NCBI RefSeq assembly: GCF_937876455.1
Contig: NZ_CALFIG010000010.1
Location: 1-14,546, forward strand
Direction: 5' to 3'
DNA: 14,546 nucleotides
Source: an uncultured Flavobacterium sp.
GTDB lineage: Bacteria > Bacteroidota > Bacteroidia > Flavobacteriales > Flavobacteriaceae
In this document: piece by piece, positions 1 to 6,700 of the stretch
Layout of the letters: each line of letters opens with the position of its first letter
How positions within the stretch are numbered: the stretch's first letter is position 1
Made by a program: the position numbers and the translations under genes
The notes under the pieces: generated by a model
What the model was told of the DNA's origin: nothing
The model's database searches: none
The model's input: the letters and a program-made list of their open reading frames with translations, nothing else

Positions 1-41
1 AATCATTAACAGGCAACTATTTAGCTGAAAAACTGAATTAG
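1..41 (+). CDS. uvrA: Probable UvrA C-terminal tail (partial, cut by left edge)
   Basis: From position 3 one frame reads the twelve residues SLTGNYLAEKLN and then a TAG stop at 39-41. The other two plus-strand frames are stopped at 7-9 and 27-29. The pattern Ser-x-Thr-Gly-x-Tyr/Phe-Leu followed by a short end is the usual C-terminus of UvrA, the damage-recognising ABC ATPase of nucleotide excision repair. The stop lies 2 bp before the uvrB start, which fits a uvrA-uvrB operon. Only twelve codons are visible, so the identification rests on this short motif and on context. The rest of the gene is outside the window. Confidence 0.55.
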   Translation, partial: SLTGNYLAEKLN

Positions 42-43
42 CT

Positions 44-2032
44 ATGAAATTCCAAGTTGTATCAGATTACAAGCCTACAGGCGATCAACCACAAGCTATT
101 AAAAAAATAGCTACTGGAATTGTTGAGGGTGAAAAATATCAAACTTTACTTGGCGTTACTGGGTCTGGAAAAACATTTACAATCGCAAATGTAATTGAAC
201 AAGTACAAAAACCTACGCTAATTTTAGCACACAACAAAACGCTTGCCGCACAATTATATTCAGAATTTAAACAATTTTTTCCAAATAATTCGGTTCAATA
301 TTTTGTTTCTTATTATGATTACTATCAACCAGAAGCTTTTATTCCTGTAACAGGTACCTACATAGAAAAGGATTTATCCATCAATGAAGAATTAGAAAAA
401 TTACGTTTAAGTACTACGTCTGCCCTACTTTCTGGACGCAGAGATGTATTGGTAGTTTCTTCAGTTTCTTGTTTATATGGTATTGGAAATCCTGTCGAAT
501 TTCAAAAAAATGTCATTAGTGTAGAAAGTGGTCAACAAATTTCGAGAACGAAATTACTTCATCGATTAGTACAAAGTTTGTATGCGCGAACAGAAGCCGA
601 ATTTACAGCAGGAAACTTCAGAATTAAGGGTGATATTGTCGAAATTTTTCCTAGCTATGCTGACGAACCTTTTCGAATTCATTTTTTTGGAGATGAAATT
701 GAAGAAATTGAAGCTTTTGATGCTAAAACCTCGCAAGTGATAGAGCGATATGAAAAATTAAATATCTATCCTGCCAATATGTTTGTTACTTCACCAGATG
801 TCTTACAAAATGCTATTTGGGCTATTCAACAAGATTTAGTAAAACAAGTAGATTATTTTAAAGAAATTGGCAAACATTTGGAAGCAAAACGATTAGAAGA
901 ACGAACTAATTTTGATTTAGAAATGATTCGTGAACTAGGCTATTGTTCTGGTATAGAAAATTATTCTCGCTACCTAGACGGAAGAGAAGCTGGAACTAGA
1001 CCCTTTTGCTTATTAGATTATTTTCCTGACGATTACTTGATGGTAGTAGATGAAAGCCACGTAACGATTTCTCAAGTTCATGCTATGTATGGTGGAGATA
1101 GAAGCAGAAAAGAAAACTTAGTAGAATATGGCTTTCGCTTACCTGCTGCCATGGATAACAGACCACTGAAATTTGAAGAATTTGAAGCACTACAAAACCA
1201 GGTAGTATATGTTTCTGCTACCCCTGCCGATTATGAACTACAAAAAACCGAAGGTATTTATGTGGAACAAGTAATTCGTCCCACAGGGTTATTAGACCCC
1301 ATAATTGAAGTCAGACCTAGTGCCAATCAAATTGATGACTTAATTGAAGAAATTCAACTTCGATGTGAAGCAGACGAACGTGTATTAGTCACAACATTAA
1401 CCAAACGAATGGCTGAGGAATTAGCAAAATACTTAACTAAGGTTTCTATTCGATGTAGGTACATTCATTCAGATGTAGACACATTAGAGCGTGTTGAAAT
1501 CATGCAAGACCTACGAAAAGGATTATATGATGTATTAATAGGTGTAAACTTGCTTCGTGAAGGATTAGATTTGCCAGAAGTTTCCTTGGTTGCAATTCTT
1601 GATGCAGACAAAGAAGGTTTCTTAAGAAGTCACCGTTCCTTAACACAAACCGTCGGTCGTGCGGCTCGAAATATAAATGGAAAAGCAATTATGTATGCCG
1701 ATAAAATCACCAATTCAATGCAACGAACTATTGATGAAACGAATTATAGAAGAGAAAAACAAATTGCCTATAATTTAAAACATAATAAAACCCCACAAGC
1801 TTTAAATAAGTCAATTGATAATGCTTTAAGCAAGAATCAAATAGCAAGTTTTAATTATTCAGATACTCCTAAAGTAGCCGCAGAGGAACCAACAGAATAT
1901 TTAGCTAAACCAGAAATTGAAAAAAGAATTAGAGAAAAAAGAAAAGCAATGGAAAAAGCAGCTAAAGAACTTGATTTTATGCAAGCTGCTAAATTAAGAG
2001 ACGAAATAAAAACATTGCAAGAAAAGCTGTAA
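44..2032 (+). CDS. uvrB: Excinuclease ABC subunit B (UvrB)
   Basis: UvrB is the DNA-loading and damage-verifying helicase subunit of nucleotide excision repair. It receives damaged DNA from UvrA and recruits UvrC for incision. At 662 residues it is full length. Visible motifs in order: Walker A GVTGSGKT at 37-44; the aromatic beta-hairpin at about 87-111 (SYYDYYQPEAFIP core), which inserts between the DNA strands; the DESH Walker B box at 336-339; SATP at 391-394; motif VI QTVGRAARN at 535-543; and a C-terminal UVR domain at about 622-660 (ELDFMQAAKLRDEI), which contacts UvrC. The ATG at 44 gives the standard N-terminus and sits 2 bp after the preceding stop, so the gene is probably translated from a uvrA-uvrB transcript. 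No promoter is visible in the 43 bp upstream. The frame is intact. Confidence 0.98.
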   Translation: MKFQVVSDYKPTGDQPQAIKKIATGIVEGEKYQTLLGVTGSGKTFTIANVIEQVQKPTLILAHNKTLAAQLYSEFKQFFPNNSVQYFVSYYDYYQPEAFIPVTGTYIEKDLSINEELEKLRLSTTSALLSGRRDVLVVSSVSCLYGIGNPVEFQKNVISVESGQQISRTKLLHRLVQSLYARTEAEFTAGNFRIKGDIVEIFPSYADEPFRIHFFGDEIEEIEAFDAKTSQVIERYEKLNIYPANMFVTSPDVLQNAIWAIQQDLVKQVDYFKEIGKHLEAKRLEERTNFDLEMIRELGYCSGIENYSRYLDGREAGTRPFCLLDYFPDDYLMVVDESHVTISQVHAMYGGDRSRKENLVEYGFRLPAAMDNRPLKFEEFEALQNQVVYVSATPADYELQKTEGIYVEQVIRPTGLLDPIIEVRPSANQIDDLIEEIQLRCEADERVLVTTLTKRMAEELAKYLTKVSIRCRYIHSDVDTLERVEIMQDLRKGLYDVLIGVNLLREGLDLPEVSLVAILDADKEGFLRSHRSLTQTVGRAARNINGKAIMYADKITNSMQRTIDETNYRREKQIAYNLKHNKTPQALNKSIDNALSKNQIASFNYSDTPKVAAEEPTEYLAKPEIEKRIREKRKAMEKAAKELDFMQAAKLRDEIKTLQEKL

Positions 2033-2036
2033 TTAC

Positions 2037-2438
2037 TTAATTATATTGTTCAGAAAAAATTGCTAAAAGTGTTTGCCCATCGATAACACCTTTTTTATTT
2101 GTTTGCATTAGATGTAAAATGCGCTTCATTGCAAAAGGATTCAGCCCCATACGAATCCCTATTTCATTTATTTTCACTTGTTCTCGTTCATGCAATATAC
2201 CATCACATTGCATTAATAGAGCCAAACGATAAAATTGACAAATTCGATTAAACTCATCTTTAATTACTTGAACAGCTGTTTTATTTTTATACAATTCTAA
2301 TAAAGCCACTTTATCTATGGATAATTCATGCGCAACAACTTCAATAAAATCATATTCATTATCGTGTAACTCCCCATCTACAAGGGCAAAAGCAATCATT
2401 TCTTGTAATAAACTTAATTTTTCTTGATGACTATCCAT
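2037..2438 (-). CDS. TerB-like small acidic alpha-helical protein
   Basis: This is a 133-residue soluble protein with no signal peptide or membrane segment. It has two similar halves: DGELHDNEYDFIE at 21-33 and DGILHEREQVKINEIG at 79-94, each starting with the pattern D-G-x-L-H-x-x-E. Such acidic helix-turn segments are typical of the TerB/TerB-like fold, which is named from tellurite-resistance proteins and is thought to bind divalent metal. No ter genes lie nearby, so a tellurite role should not be assumed. Its stop is 4 bp from the uvrB stop on the other strand, so the two transcripts converge. Homologues next to uvrB have at times been labelled as UvrB, but the sequence has no helicase motif. 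The function is unknown. Confidence 0.72.
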   Translation of the reverse strand: MDSHQEKLSLLQEMIAFALVDGELHDNEYDFIEVVAHELSIDKVALLELYKNKTAVQVIKDEFNRICQFYRLALLMQCDGILHEREQVKINEIGIRMGLNPFAMKRILHLMQTNKKGVIDGQTLLAIFSEQYN

Positions 2439-2468
2439 TATTATCTTAATTTTATAATCTTAAAAAGC

Positions 2469-2476
2469 CAAATATA
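2469..2476 (-). promoter_or_regulatory. Candidate -7 element for the TerB-like gene
   Basis: The minus strand reads TATATTTG here, an exact match to the Bacteroidota -7 consensus TAnnTTTG. It lies 30 bp upstream of the TerB-like ATG and predicts a leader of about 25 nt. I see no good TTG -33 box at the usual spacing, so the call rests on the -7 element and its position. The gap to the divergent esterase gene is only 41 bp, so this element lies just before the esterase start. Confidence 0.45.
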
Positions 2477-2479
2477 CTA

Positions 2480-3265
2480 ATGAAATTTTACTATTTTATA
2501 CTACTTTACTTATTTTTTTCAATGCAAGCTCTGGGGCAACATACGTTAGACTCCATTACACTTTCATCTGAATCCCTACATATAACCAAGAAAATTTGGA
2601 TTTATATACCCCTCCTTTCCAAAAGCAATTCTAAAAAATTCTCCGTGCTTTATATGCATGATGCACAAAATCTATTTGATTCAAAAAAATCATTTTCAGG
2701 AGAATGGAATATTGATGAAACATTAGATAGTCTTCATGCTCAAACTATTGTAGTAGGTATTGAACATGGAAATGCTAATCGAATAAATGAATTAACTCCC
2801 TATAAAAATGAAAAATATGGTGGTGGAAATGCAGATGCTTATTTAGAATTTATAGTAACGGTTGTAAAACCTTATATAGATTCACATTATTCAGTAAAAG
2901 TTGACAAAAATCATACGGGTATCATGGGCAGCTCCTTGGGAGGTCTACTTTCATATTATGCCATTTTAAAATATCCTGAAATTTTTGGAAAAGCGGGAGT
3001 GTTTTCACCCGCTTTTTGGATTAATAAAAAAGAAATCATTGATTTAACTGAAAAAACAAAAGATTTAAATGCAAAATTATATTTTATGTGTGGTGACCAT
3101 GAAAGTGAAAATATGGTATCGGATTGTAACGAAATTATTCATTTGGTTAATACAAAAAGATGTACCTGTAAAATGTTGACAAAAAAAGTAATTATTACAG
3201 GCGGTGAACATAATGAAAAATTATGGCGTGAACAATTTGCAAAAGCGTATCTTTGGCTTTTTTAA
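2480..3265 (+). CDS. Secreted alpha/beta-hydrolase, esterase D (PF00756-like) family
   Basis: The protein has 261 residues. Residues 1-20 form a signal peptide with a hydrophobic aromatic core ending in A-L-G-Q, so the enzyme is probably exported. The esterase-D fold is indicated by the early strand and oxyanion segment VLYMHDAQNLFD (56-67) and the nucleophile elbow G-S-S-L-G at 150-154 with Ser152. The likely acid is Asp206 (CGDHE) and the likely base is His244 (GGEHNEKLW). The family includes carboxylesterases, feruloyl esterases and siderophore esterases. The substrate cannot be read from the sequence, and the protein is small, with no extra carbohydrate-binding domain. It is divergent from the TerB-like gene (41 bp gap) and followed 23 bp later by the DUF1456 gene on the same strand. 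I see no TAnnTTTG promoter upstream. Confidence 0.85.
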   Translation: MKFYYFILLYLFFSMQALGQHTLDSITLSSESLHITKKIWIYIPLLSKSNSKKFSVLYMHDAQNLFDSKKSFSGEWNIDETLDSLHAQTIVVGIEHGNANRINELTPYKNEKYGGGNADAYLEFIVTVVKPYIDSHYSVKVDKNHTGIMGSSLGGLLSYYAILKYPEIFGKAGVFSPAFWINKKEIIDLTEKTKDLNAKLYFMCGDHESENMVSDCNEIIHLVNTKRCTCKMLTKKVIITGGEHNEKLWREQFAKAYLWLF

Positions 3266-3288
3266 TTCAAGCGACAACAAAATAAAAA

Positions 3289-3711
3289 ATGACAAATAAC
3301 GATATATTTAAAAAACTACGTGTTGCACTACAACTACGTGATGACCAAATCGTAGAAATATTAGAATTGGTCGACTTTAGAATCTCAAAAGGTGAAATTG
3401 GCAATATTTTTAGAAACGAAGACCACCCAAAATATGTTGACTGTGGAGATCAAATTTTACGAAACTTTCTCAATGGATTAGTTATCTATTTAAGAGGCAC
3501 AAAAGAAAACCCAAAAAATCCATTAGCCGTAATTAAAAGTCACACAGAAAATAAAATTCAATTTAATAAAGAAGTAGCTACCCCATCATCTCCCGATAAA
3601 AAAGTTGTTGCTGAACAAAAAAAACAAAAAACAAAATTTAGTAAACCAAAAAACACAAAAACCAATCCAGTAGAAAAATTTACCTATAAACCGGGGAAAG
3701 AAAAGAAATAA
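3289..3711 (+). CDS. DUF1456 (YehS-like) protein with lysine-rich tail
   Basis: Residues 1-75 form one DUF1456/YehS module. It starts with the typical TNNDIFKKLRVAL and contains LELVDFRISKGEIG and the signature CGDQILRNFLNGLVIYLRG (52-70). Gammaproteobacterial YehS carries two such modules. Here there is one, followed by a disordered Lys/Pro/Asn-rich tail (76-140) that is strongly basic and could bind nucleic acid or another polyanion; that is inference. There is no signal peptide, so it should be cytoplasmic. The molecular function of the family is not established. The gene starts 23 bp after the esterase stop and may share its transcript. A hairpin follows it. Confidence 0.85.
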   Translation: MTNNDIFKKLRVALQLRDDQIVEILELVDFRISKGEIGNIFRNEDHPKYVDCGDQILRNFLNGLVIYLRGTKENPKNPLAVIKSHTENKIQFNKEVATPSSPDKKVVAEQKKQKTKFSKPKNTKTNPVEKFTYKPGKEKK

Positions 3712-3717
3712 ACTAAT

Positions 3718-3746
3718 TTTAAATACATTATAATCAGGTATTTAAA
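3718..3746. terminator. AT-only hairpin between the convergent DUF1456 and menD genes
   Basis: TTTAAATAC at 3718-3726 is the exact reverse complement of GTATTTAAA at 3738-3746, with an 11-nt loop. It begins 7 bp after the DUF1456 stop and lies in the 82-bp gap between two converging genes, where a shared bidirectional terminator would be expected. The stem is almost all A-T, so it would be weak. Nothing else is visible in 3712-3793. Confidence 0.4.
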
Positions 3747-3793
3747 TTATATTAATTTACCTAACACGAAAAATTTTATCAAATAAATACCAA

Positions 3794-5446
3794 TTAATTT
3801 AGAGCCGTAAAATAACCCAATAATACCTTATCGTTCTCTTTCTCTGGCGTAAATACTTCTAAAATACTTGGTGTTGATTCAGCAATAAAAGCATTCCAAA
3901 CCGAGCGAAGAGAACTAAAATCAGAAGCTTTAAAATAAGACAAACCATGCATTTTTGCCACATGCTCAGCGGATAATTCATGTGAAGTCTCAAAGTATGT
4001 GTTAAACGTCTCTGTTTCTTCATGTCCCGGAAGGATTCTAAAAATTCCTCCACCACTATTATTGATGACTATAATTTTAAAATTACGAGGTATGTAATTG
4101 TTCCACAGCGCATTACTATCATAGAAAAAACTAATATCGCCCGTTAACAAACAAACGGGGTTGGTCGTTTGTACTGCAGCACCTATAGCCGTGGAAGTAC
4201 TTCCGTCAATACCACTTGTACCACGATTACAATATATGCTTGTAAGTGAAGAAAAATCTAATAATTGCACATAACGTATTGCTGAGCTATTACTAACTTG
4301 TAATTGAAAATGTGTTGGTAAATGCTTACTCACAAAATCAAAAACTTTATAATCAGAATAAGGCATTTCTGTTAAGTACGCCTGATGCTTTTGTATTTTT
4401 TTATGCCAAATTGCTAAAACAGTAGTAGCATAGTCCGATTGTTTTTCTGGTAGATGTGCATATAATTGAGCTAAAAATGTATTTGGATGTGTTACAAAAT
4501 GTTCTTTTAAGGCACCAAAAGTATCATATGCGCGTAATTCATCTACATGCCAATGTGCTTGTGGCTGAAACTTTCTTAAATAAGATTTGATACGTTTAGA
4601 AACTACCATTCCGCCAAATGTGAGCAAAATTTCTGGTTTTAAAACAGTTAATTCTTGCTCATTTAAAGGGGTAATCAATGTGTCAATTTTGTCAATAAAT
4701 TGAACATGATGTAAATTTGCTGATTTTTCAATAAGTACAACTAACGAAGGATCTGAAACTAACGATTGAATAACTGTTTCAGAAAGTGAATTAGGTGCTA
4801 ACTCGCCTATTAGTATCATTTTTTTAGAAGTGGAATGCCACTTTTCTTGAATCCATTTGTCAAGTTTAAAAGCTTCTTCTTTTTGTATTAAATCAACTAA
4901 AACAGGAGCTCCATGTGGAAATTCAGTAGTTTCATATAAAGGTTCTTCAAAAGGAACATTAATATGTACAGGCCCTTTTTTTGAAACAGCATAAAAAACA
5001 GCTTCTTGTATTTTTAAATCATTTTCTTCTGAAGCTTCTTCATTTAGATTAGCATTATATAAGGAATGGTTTGCAAATACATTTTCTTGACGTATCGTTT
5101 GTCCGTCTCCAATATCTATTTTACTCTGTGGTCGATCTGCTGAAACAATAAGTAGGGGAATCTGACTATAAAATGCTTCCGCAACAGCAGGGTAATAATT
5201 TAATAGTGCAGAACCCGATGTACAAACTACAGCAACGGGTTGTTGCAATTGTTGTGCCATTCCTAAAGCAAAAAATGCAGCACAACGTTCGTCAACAATA
5301 CTATAACAAGTAAAAAATGGATTAGCAGTAAATCCAATGATCAAAGGTGCATTTCTTGACCCTGGTGAAATTACGATATGTTGGACTCCTTTTTGTTTAA
5401 ATATCTCAATAAGATTTTGCGTTAAAGGAATTTTAGGATGCATCAT
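3794..5446 (-). CDS. menD: MenD, SEPHCHC synthase (menaquinone biosynthesis)
   Basis: MenD is a thiamine-diphosphate enzyme that joins isochorismate with the succinic semialdehyde unit from 2-oxoglutarate, releasing CO2. This is the first committed step to menaquinone. At 550 residues it has the usual length. Landmarks: SPGSRNAPL at 27-35; the catalytic-Glu segment VDERCAAFFALGMA with Glu53; SADRP at 102-106; and the ThDP/Mg site starting GDISFFYDSNALWNN at 436-450 and continuing to the Asn pair at 462-463 and GGGIFRILPG at 465-474. The protein begins Met-Met, so the start could also be 3 bases further in. No other men gene is visible in the window; menD stands as a single minus-strand gene, convergent with DUF1456 and divergent from the GNAT gene. 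Confidence 0.97.
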   Translation of the reverse strand: MMHPKIPLTQNLIEIFKQKGVQHIVISPGSRNAPLIIGFTANPFFTCYSIVDERCAAFFALGMAQQLQQPVAVVCTSGSALLNYYPAVAEAFYSQIPLLIVSADRPQSKIDIGDGQTIRQENVFANHSLYNANLNEEASEENDLKIQEAVFYAVSKKGPVHINVPFEEPLYETTEFPHGAPVLVDLIQKEEAFKLDKWIQEKWHSTSKKMILIGELAPNSLSETVIQSLVSDPSLVVLIEKSANLHHVQFIDKIDTLITPLNEQELTVLKPEILLTFGGMVVSKRIKSYLRKFQPQAHWHVDELRAYDTFGALKEHFVTHPNTFLAQLYAHLPEKQSDYATTVLAIWHKKIQKHQAYLTEMPYSDYKVFDFVSKHLPTHFQLQVSNSSAIRYVQLLDFSSLTSIYCNRGTSGIDGSTSTAIGAAVQTTNPVCLLTGDISFFYDSNALWNNYIPRNFKIIVINNSGGGIFRILPGHEETETFNTYFETSHELSAEHVAKMHGLSYFKASDFSSLRSVWNAFIAESTPSILEVFTPEKENDKVLLGYFTALN

Positions 5447-5466
5447 TGTTTTTAGGTTGTAAGCTA

Positions 5467-5474
5467 CAAAGTTA
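5467..5474 (-). promoter_or_regulatory. Candidate -7 element for menD
   Basis: The minus strand reads TAACTTTG, matching TAnnTTTG, 20 bp upstream of the menD ATG. The predicted leader is about 15 nt. The element is part of a short tandem repeat (AACTTTGT twice on the minus strand). No TTG box is present at the usual -33 distance. A palindrome lies just upstream. Confidence 0.45.
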
Positions 5475-5485
5475 CAAAGTTGCTG

Positions 5486-5499
5486 AGTATAATTATACT
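5486..5499. repeat. 14-bp perfect palindrome in the menD/GNAT divergent gap
   Basis: AGTATAATTATACT is a perfect 14-bp palindrome in the 82-bp region between the divergent menD and GNAT genes. It sits 11 bp upstream of the candidate menD -7 element, about where the -35/-33 region would be, and 29 bp before the GNAT ATG. A dimeric repressor or activator could bind here. AT-rich palindromes also occur by chance, and no matching regulator gene is nearby. Confidence 0.3.
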
Positions 5500-5516
5500 G
5501 TTTAAATCAAAAATAC

Positions 5517-5524
5517 TACTTTTG
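5517..5524 (+). promoter_or_regulatory. Candidate -7 element immediately before the GNAT start
   Basis: TACTTTTG matches the Bacteroidota TAnnTTTG -7 consensus and ends only 4 bp before the GNAT ATG. If it is used, transcription would begin at or near the A of the start codon and give a leaderless mRNA. No TTG -33 box is present at the usual spacing. Confidence 0.3.
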
Positions 5525-5528
5525 AACT

Positions 5529-6023
5529 ATGGAAATAAAAATCAGACCTTATCAAGTTGAAGATACAGATGCTATTTTAGACATCATCAACGATGCTATT
5601 TTACACTCAACCGCTTTGTATGACTATAATCCTAGGACACTAGAAAATCAACTTGCCATTTTTGATGATAAATTAAAAAAAGGATTTCCCATTTTAGTAG
5701 CTACACTAAACGGACAATTAGTAGGTTTTGGCTATTACAGTGAATTTCGTTTAAGAGAAGCCTATAAATTTACCGTTGAGCATTCTGTTTATGCCCATAA
5801 AAAAGCAATAGGAATAGGCGTTGGTAAAGCTTTATTAACCGAATTAATCAAACTAGCTAAACAGCAAGAATTACACACCATGATTGGAGTAATAGACTCA
5901 GAAAACACAAATAGTATTGCTTTTCACAAAAAATATGGTTTTGAAGAAGTGGGGTTTATTAAAGAATCAGGATACAAATTTAACCGTTGGCTACATTCTG
6001 TTATTGTACAAAAGATGCTTTAA
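5529..6023 (+). CDS. GNAT acetyltransferase, phosphinothricin/methionine-sulfoximine (PAT) type
   Basis: This 164-residue cytoplasmic protein is a complete single GNAT domain. It resembles the PAT family, which acetylates the amino group of phosphinothricin, methionine sulfoximine or methionine sulfone using acetyl-CoA. Supporting segments are the substrate-side motif FRLREAYKFTVEHSVYAH (73-90), the acetyl-CoA pyrophosphate loop around KAIGIGVGKALL (92-103), ENTNSIAFHKKYGFEEVG (125-142) and the C-terminal GYKFNRWLHSVIVQ (148-161). The loop has Ala-Ile where many relatives have Arg-Gly, a small departure. The real substrate could be another small amine. It is divergent from menD and convergent with the peroxidase gene. 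The ATG at 5529 gives the usual family N-terminus (IRPYQVEDTDAIL), and there is no obvious ribosome binding site. Confidence 0.88.
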   Translation: MEIKIRPYQVEDTDAILDIINDAILHSTALYDYNPRTLENQLAIFDDKLKKGFPILVATLNGQLVGFGYYSEFRLREAYKFTVEHSVYAHKKAIGIGVGKALLTELIKLAKQQELHTMIGVIDSENTNSIAFHKKYGFEEVGFIKESGYKFNRWLHSVIVQKML

Positions 6024-6064
6024 AATTAATCACAATTTTCACTCATAGTCAACAAATACTGCAT

Positions 6065-6080
6065 ACTGAGACTGAGACTG
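6065..6080. repeat. Short ACTGAG tandem repeat
   Basis: ACTGAG occurs twice and then ACTG, 16 bp in all, inside the 66-bp gap between the convergent GNAT and peroxidase genes. It is too short to be a functional array. The rest of the gap holds only a 6-bp AT hairpin at 6022-6039. Confidence 0.35.
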
Positions 6081-6089
6081 TGTACTATA

Positions 6090-6695
6090 TTATTTCCCTT
6101 CAATCCAATTAATGATTTCAGTATCTGTAGGAAGTGTTCTTGGCGAAATTACTTTTACTAAATGTCCGTTTTCATCAATTAAATATTTTTGAAAATTCCA
6201 TTGTACTTCGCTATCTTGTAATCCATTCTTAGTTTTTTGTGTTAAAAATTGATAAATGGGATGCATATCACTGCCTTTAACCGAAATTTTTGCCATCATG
6301 GGAAATGTTACCCCATAATTCTTTTTACAAAACGTAGAAATTTGTTCATTCGTTCCTGGTTCTTGAGCACCAAAATTATTTGCTGGAAAACCTACAATAA
6401 CAAAATTTTTATCTTTATATGCTTCGTAAACGGCTTGCAATTGTTCATATTGAGGGGTTAAACCACACTCTGAAGCGGTGTTTACAATTAAGATTTTCTT
6501 ACCTTTTAGAGTAGCAAAATCAAACGCATCACCTGCTAAATCTTTAACTTTAAAATCATAAATTGTATTTGTATCCATTACTAGATTATCAGTTTGTTTT
6601 GAATGGTTAATTTCTGAAACTACTGTCGTTTTGGGTGTTTGCGAACATGCTACTAACCCAATAAAAAGGAGTACAAAAAATGTTACTATTCTCAT
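6090..6695 (-). CDS. gpx: Glutathione peroxidase-family thiol peroxidase, lipoprotein
   Basis: This 201-residue protein reduces peroxides, probably with thioredoxin-like partners, as non-animal relatives do. Residues 1-16 are a lipoprotein signal with lipobox L-V-A-C, so Cys17 would be lipidated and the enzyme held on the periplasmic side of a membrane. Residues 45-199 are the Gpx domain. The peroxidatic residue is Cys77 (NTASECGLT, a Cys rather than selenocysteine). The other tetrad members are Gln111 (FGAQEPG), Trp166 and Asn167 (WNFQKYL). Cys123 (FCKKNYGV) lies 46 residues after Cys77, as expected for the resolving Cys. The third Cys of the common FPCNQFG motif is replaced: this protein has FPANNFG. 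The ATG lies 5 bp after the ccsA stop, so the two are probably co-transcribed and translationally coupled. Confidence 0.93.
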   Translation of the reverse strand: MRIVTFFVLLFIGLVACSQTPKTTVVSEINHSKQTDNLVMDTNTIYDFKVKDLAGDAFDFATLKGKKILIVNTASECGLTPQYEQLQAVYEAYKDKNFVIVGFPANNFGAQEPGTNEQISTFCKKNYGVTFPMMAKISVKGSDMHPIYQFLTQKTKNGLQDSEVQWNFQKYLIDENGHLVKVISPRTLPTDTEIINWIEGK

Positions 6696-6700
6696 GCCGT

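Noticed and set aside
1500..1688. Reading frame of 62 codons on the minus strand inside uvrB
   Set aside because: It lies wholly within uvrB, resembles no family and has no promoter or leader. The other short frames opposite or inside menD, ccsA, birA, ftsH and LUD were rejected for the same reason.
2030..2043. Palindrome TAATTA-CT-TAATTA over the uvrB and TerB-like stop codons, as a terminator
   Set aside because: Only six A-T pairs, a 2-base spacer and no T run. Two TAA stops and AT-rich context explain it.
2037..3711. TerB-like, esterase and DUF1456 genes as a defence or stress island
   Set aside because: No nuclease, toxin, integrase or composition change is seen. The genes are ordinary chromosomal types and only loosely grouped.
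6022..6039. AAAATT/AATTTT hairpin after the GNAT stop, as a terminator
   Set aside because: Six A-T pairs with no G-C pair is too weak to claim.
6065..6080. ACTGAG repeat as the start of a CRISPR or satellite array
   Set aside because: Fewer than three 6-bp units, no spacers and no cas genes.
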